This document shows positions 6,824 to 7,747 of a stretch of 7,747 nucleotides of DNA, piece by piece (the stretch's first letter is position 1; each line of letters starts with the position of its first letter). The notes beneath the pieces were generated by a model. It was not told the origin of the DNA and searched no databases. It saw only the letters and a list, made by a program, of their open reading frames with translations. This stretch comes from Gammaproteobacteria bacterium (lineage in GTDB: Bacteria; Pseudomonadota; Gammaproteobacteria; Pseudomonadales; Pseudohongiellaceae): contig JAESUT010000148.1 in NCBI GenBank assembly GCA_016762995.1, forward strand, positions 10,423 to 18,169, given 5' to 3'. A program made the translations under genes and the position numbers.

Positions 6824-7747
6824 CAGTAAAGAAAGACGCAGGGACTTAAACCCCGTCAGCCTGGCATTCCTAGATGTCATGTTCTGCGGGTTTGGTGCGG
6901 TGATCTTGATTTTCCTAATTCTCGATCATAATAGTACTGTGACTATCTCGGAGCAAAATCCTGATCTGGCCGCCGAGATAAATTTGCTTAGAGAAGAGGT
7001 TAAGGACGGTGAGTTAGGTTTGGTTGAACTGCGCAATATATTCTCGGATGTGAGTTTCGAAATGGTCACTGCCGAGGGTTTAGCACGGCAGATACAAGAG
7101 CAACTACAAACGTTTCTCCAAGAGCTGGCGGCTTTGGAAAATTCTTCGGTTGCTACCGAAGAAAGCATTGAGAAATTACGCGCAGACGTGGAAGCCCTAG
7201 AAGAGGAGCTATTGCGCTTACAGGCGAGCGCCTTCGAGCAGGAAGGCAACAGCGTGCGACAATTTCTAGGAGACGGAAACCGGCAGTATCTATCTGGTCT
7301 ATTTTTGGGGGGGCAGCGGATTCTAATATTAGTAGACAGTTCTGCAAGTATGCTCGACAGCACGCTGGTGAATATTATTCGCACTCGCAATATGTCAAAC
7401 GCGCGCAAGAAGCAAGCCCCGAAGTGGCAACGAGTTGTTAAAACTGTAGACTGGATTAGCACACAATTGCCAATTACGAGTCGTTATCAAATTTGGGAAT
7501 TTAACGAAAATCTTGAATCTGTATTGGGCGGCTCTCTCGATAGCTGGCAGGAAGTCGCAGACCGAGACGGATTAAACGCTGCAATCGAGAACGTGAAAGA
7601 AATCGTGCCTGCGAATGGTACAAACATGGAACAAGTCTTTAGGGCTGTGGCAAACATGTCACCGAGGCCGGACAATATTTTCTTGATTACAGATGGTTTG
7701 CCCACTCTAAGTGACCGCGGCTCGAACAATACGCTGGTAACGCCCTC
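6816..7747 (+). CDS. ExbD/TolR-like transmembrane helix fused to coiled coil and VWA domain (3' end outside the window)
   Basis: The frame is open from ATG 6816 to the end of the window (310 complete codons), so the C-terminus is missing. Residues 1-10 are basic (KERRR), placing the N-terminus in the cytoplasm. A single transmembrane helix follows at about 14-36. It contains LAFLDVMFCGFGAVILIF, very like the ExbD/TolR segment with its 'FIDVM' and essential ion-carrying Asp; here it is Asp20. Residues about 50-145 are a Glu/Leu-rich coiled coil. A VWA domain starts at about 166: RILILVDSSASM gives the MIDAS DxSxS (Asp174, Ser176, Ser178), NGTNM supplies the MIDAS Thr (Thr269), and FLITDGLPT supplies the second Asp (Asp293). 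The metal site therefore looks intact. Stator partners normally end in a peptidoglycan-binding (MotB) or receptor-binding (ExbD, TolR) domain; here a metal-dependent adhesion or protein-binding domain takes that place. The TolQ/ExbB-type gene 1.3 kb upstream is its likely channel partner. The domain calls are strong; motor function is inferred. Confidence 0.88.
   Translation, partial: MSSSKERRRDLNPVSLAFLDVMFCGFGAVILIFLILDHNSTVTISEQNPDLAAEINLLREEVKDGELGLVELRNIFSDVSFEMVTAEGLARQIQEQLQTFLQELAALENSSVATEESIEKLRADVEALEEELLRLQASAFEQEGNSVRQFLGDGNRQYLSGLFLGGQRILILVDSSASMLDSTLVNIIRTRNMSNARKKQAPKWQRVVKTVDWISTQLPITSRYQIWEFNENLESVLGGSLDSWQEVADRDGLNAAIENVKEIVPANGTNMEQVFRAVANMSPRPDNIFLITDGLPTLSDRGSNNTLVTP

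Noticed and set aside
7302..7313. Five T followed by seven G just before the VWA core, as a possible slippage or phase-variation tract
   Set aside because: The forward frame is intact across it and the VWA motifs continue in the same frame immediately after. Seven G is short for a phase-variable tract, and there is no second frame with sensible protein. It could also be a spot for sequencing error, but nothing suggests one.
6926..7462. A 178-codon open frame on the minus strand
   Set aside because: It lies wholly opposite the ExbD-like VWA gene, whose forward translation has clear membrane, coiled-coil and MIDAS motifs. The minus-strand product is Ser/Arg/Cys-rich with no domain, as expected for an antisense shadow of coding sequence.
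4716..7747. Zorya anti-phage system (ZorA/ZorB)
   Set aside because: ZorA has a very long cytoplasmic tail and ZorB ends in an OmpA-like peptidoglycan-binding domain. Here the channel protein is short, the partner carries a VWA domain, and no helicase or nuclease effector gene is visible.

Overview
The window is a single, densely packed, one-directional segment (all genes on the + strand, intergenic gaps of 45 bases or less) from what looks like a Gram-negative bacterium. It is most plausibly a gammaproteobacterium: base composition is moderate, roughly 50% G+C by eye, and the proteins have inner-membrane/periplasm topology with a TolQ/ExbB-type channel. No tRNA, rRNA, insertion sequence, CRISPR array, integrase or phage gene is visible. 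The genus cannot be named from the sequence alone.

Layout. (A) 1-750: the end, or possibly the whole, of a 249-residue protein of unknown function with an alanine/glycine-rich hydrophobic segment. (B) 796-2331: a bitopic membrane protein with TPR-like repeats and a C-terminal PEGA-like beta domain. (C) 2335-4413: a bitopic membrane protein with about five PEGA-type repeats followed by a formylglycine-generating-enzyme (FGE/SUMF1) fold domain that lacks the catalytic cysteine pair. (D) 4418-4684: a very small, acidic, exported protein. (E) 4716-5531: a MotA/TolQ/ExbB-family channel subunit with four predicted membrane segments. (F) 5531-6823: a degenerate Hsp70/actin-like cytoplasmic protein with a beta-rich, weakly FHA-like tail. 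(G) 6816-7747 (cut by the window end): a protein with an ExbD/TolR/MotB-like N-terminal transmembrane helix carrying the critical Asp, then a coiled coil and a von Willebrand factor A (VWA) domain with a complete MIDAS motif.

How they may work together (inference). E and G look like the two halves of an ion-driven stator/rotary motor of the MotAB/ExbBD/TolQR class. In place of the usual peptidoglycan- or receptor-binding periplasmic domain, the ExbD-like partner carries a coiled coil and a metal-dependent VWA adhesion domain. The TPR, PEGA and FGE-fold proteins B and C, and the small exported protein D, would supply periplasmic scaffolding or ligands. F would be a cytoplasmic regulator or assembly factor next to the channel. 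The gene order, overlaps (TAATG between E and F, 8-base overlap between F and G) and shared topology argue for one operon encoding one envelope-spanning machine. I do not recognise it as a named, characterised system.
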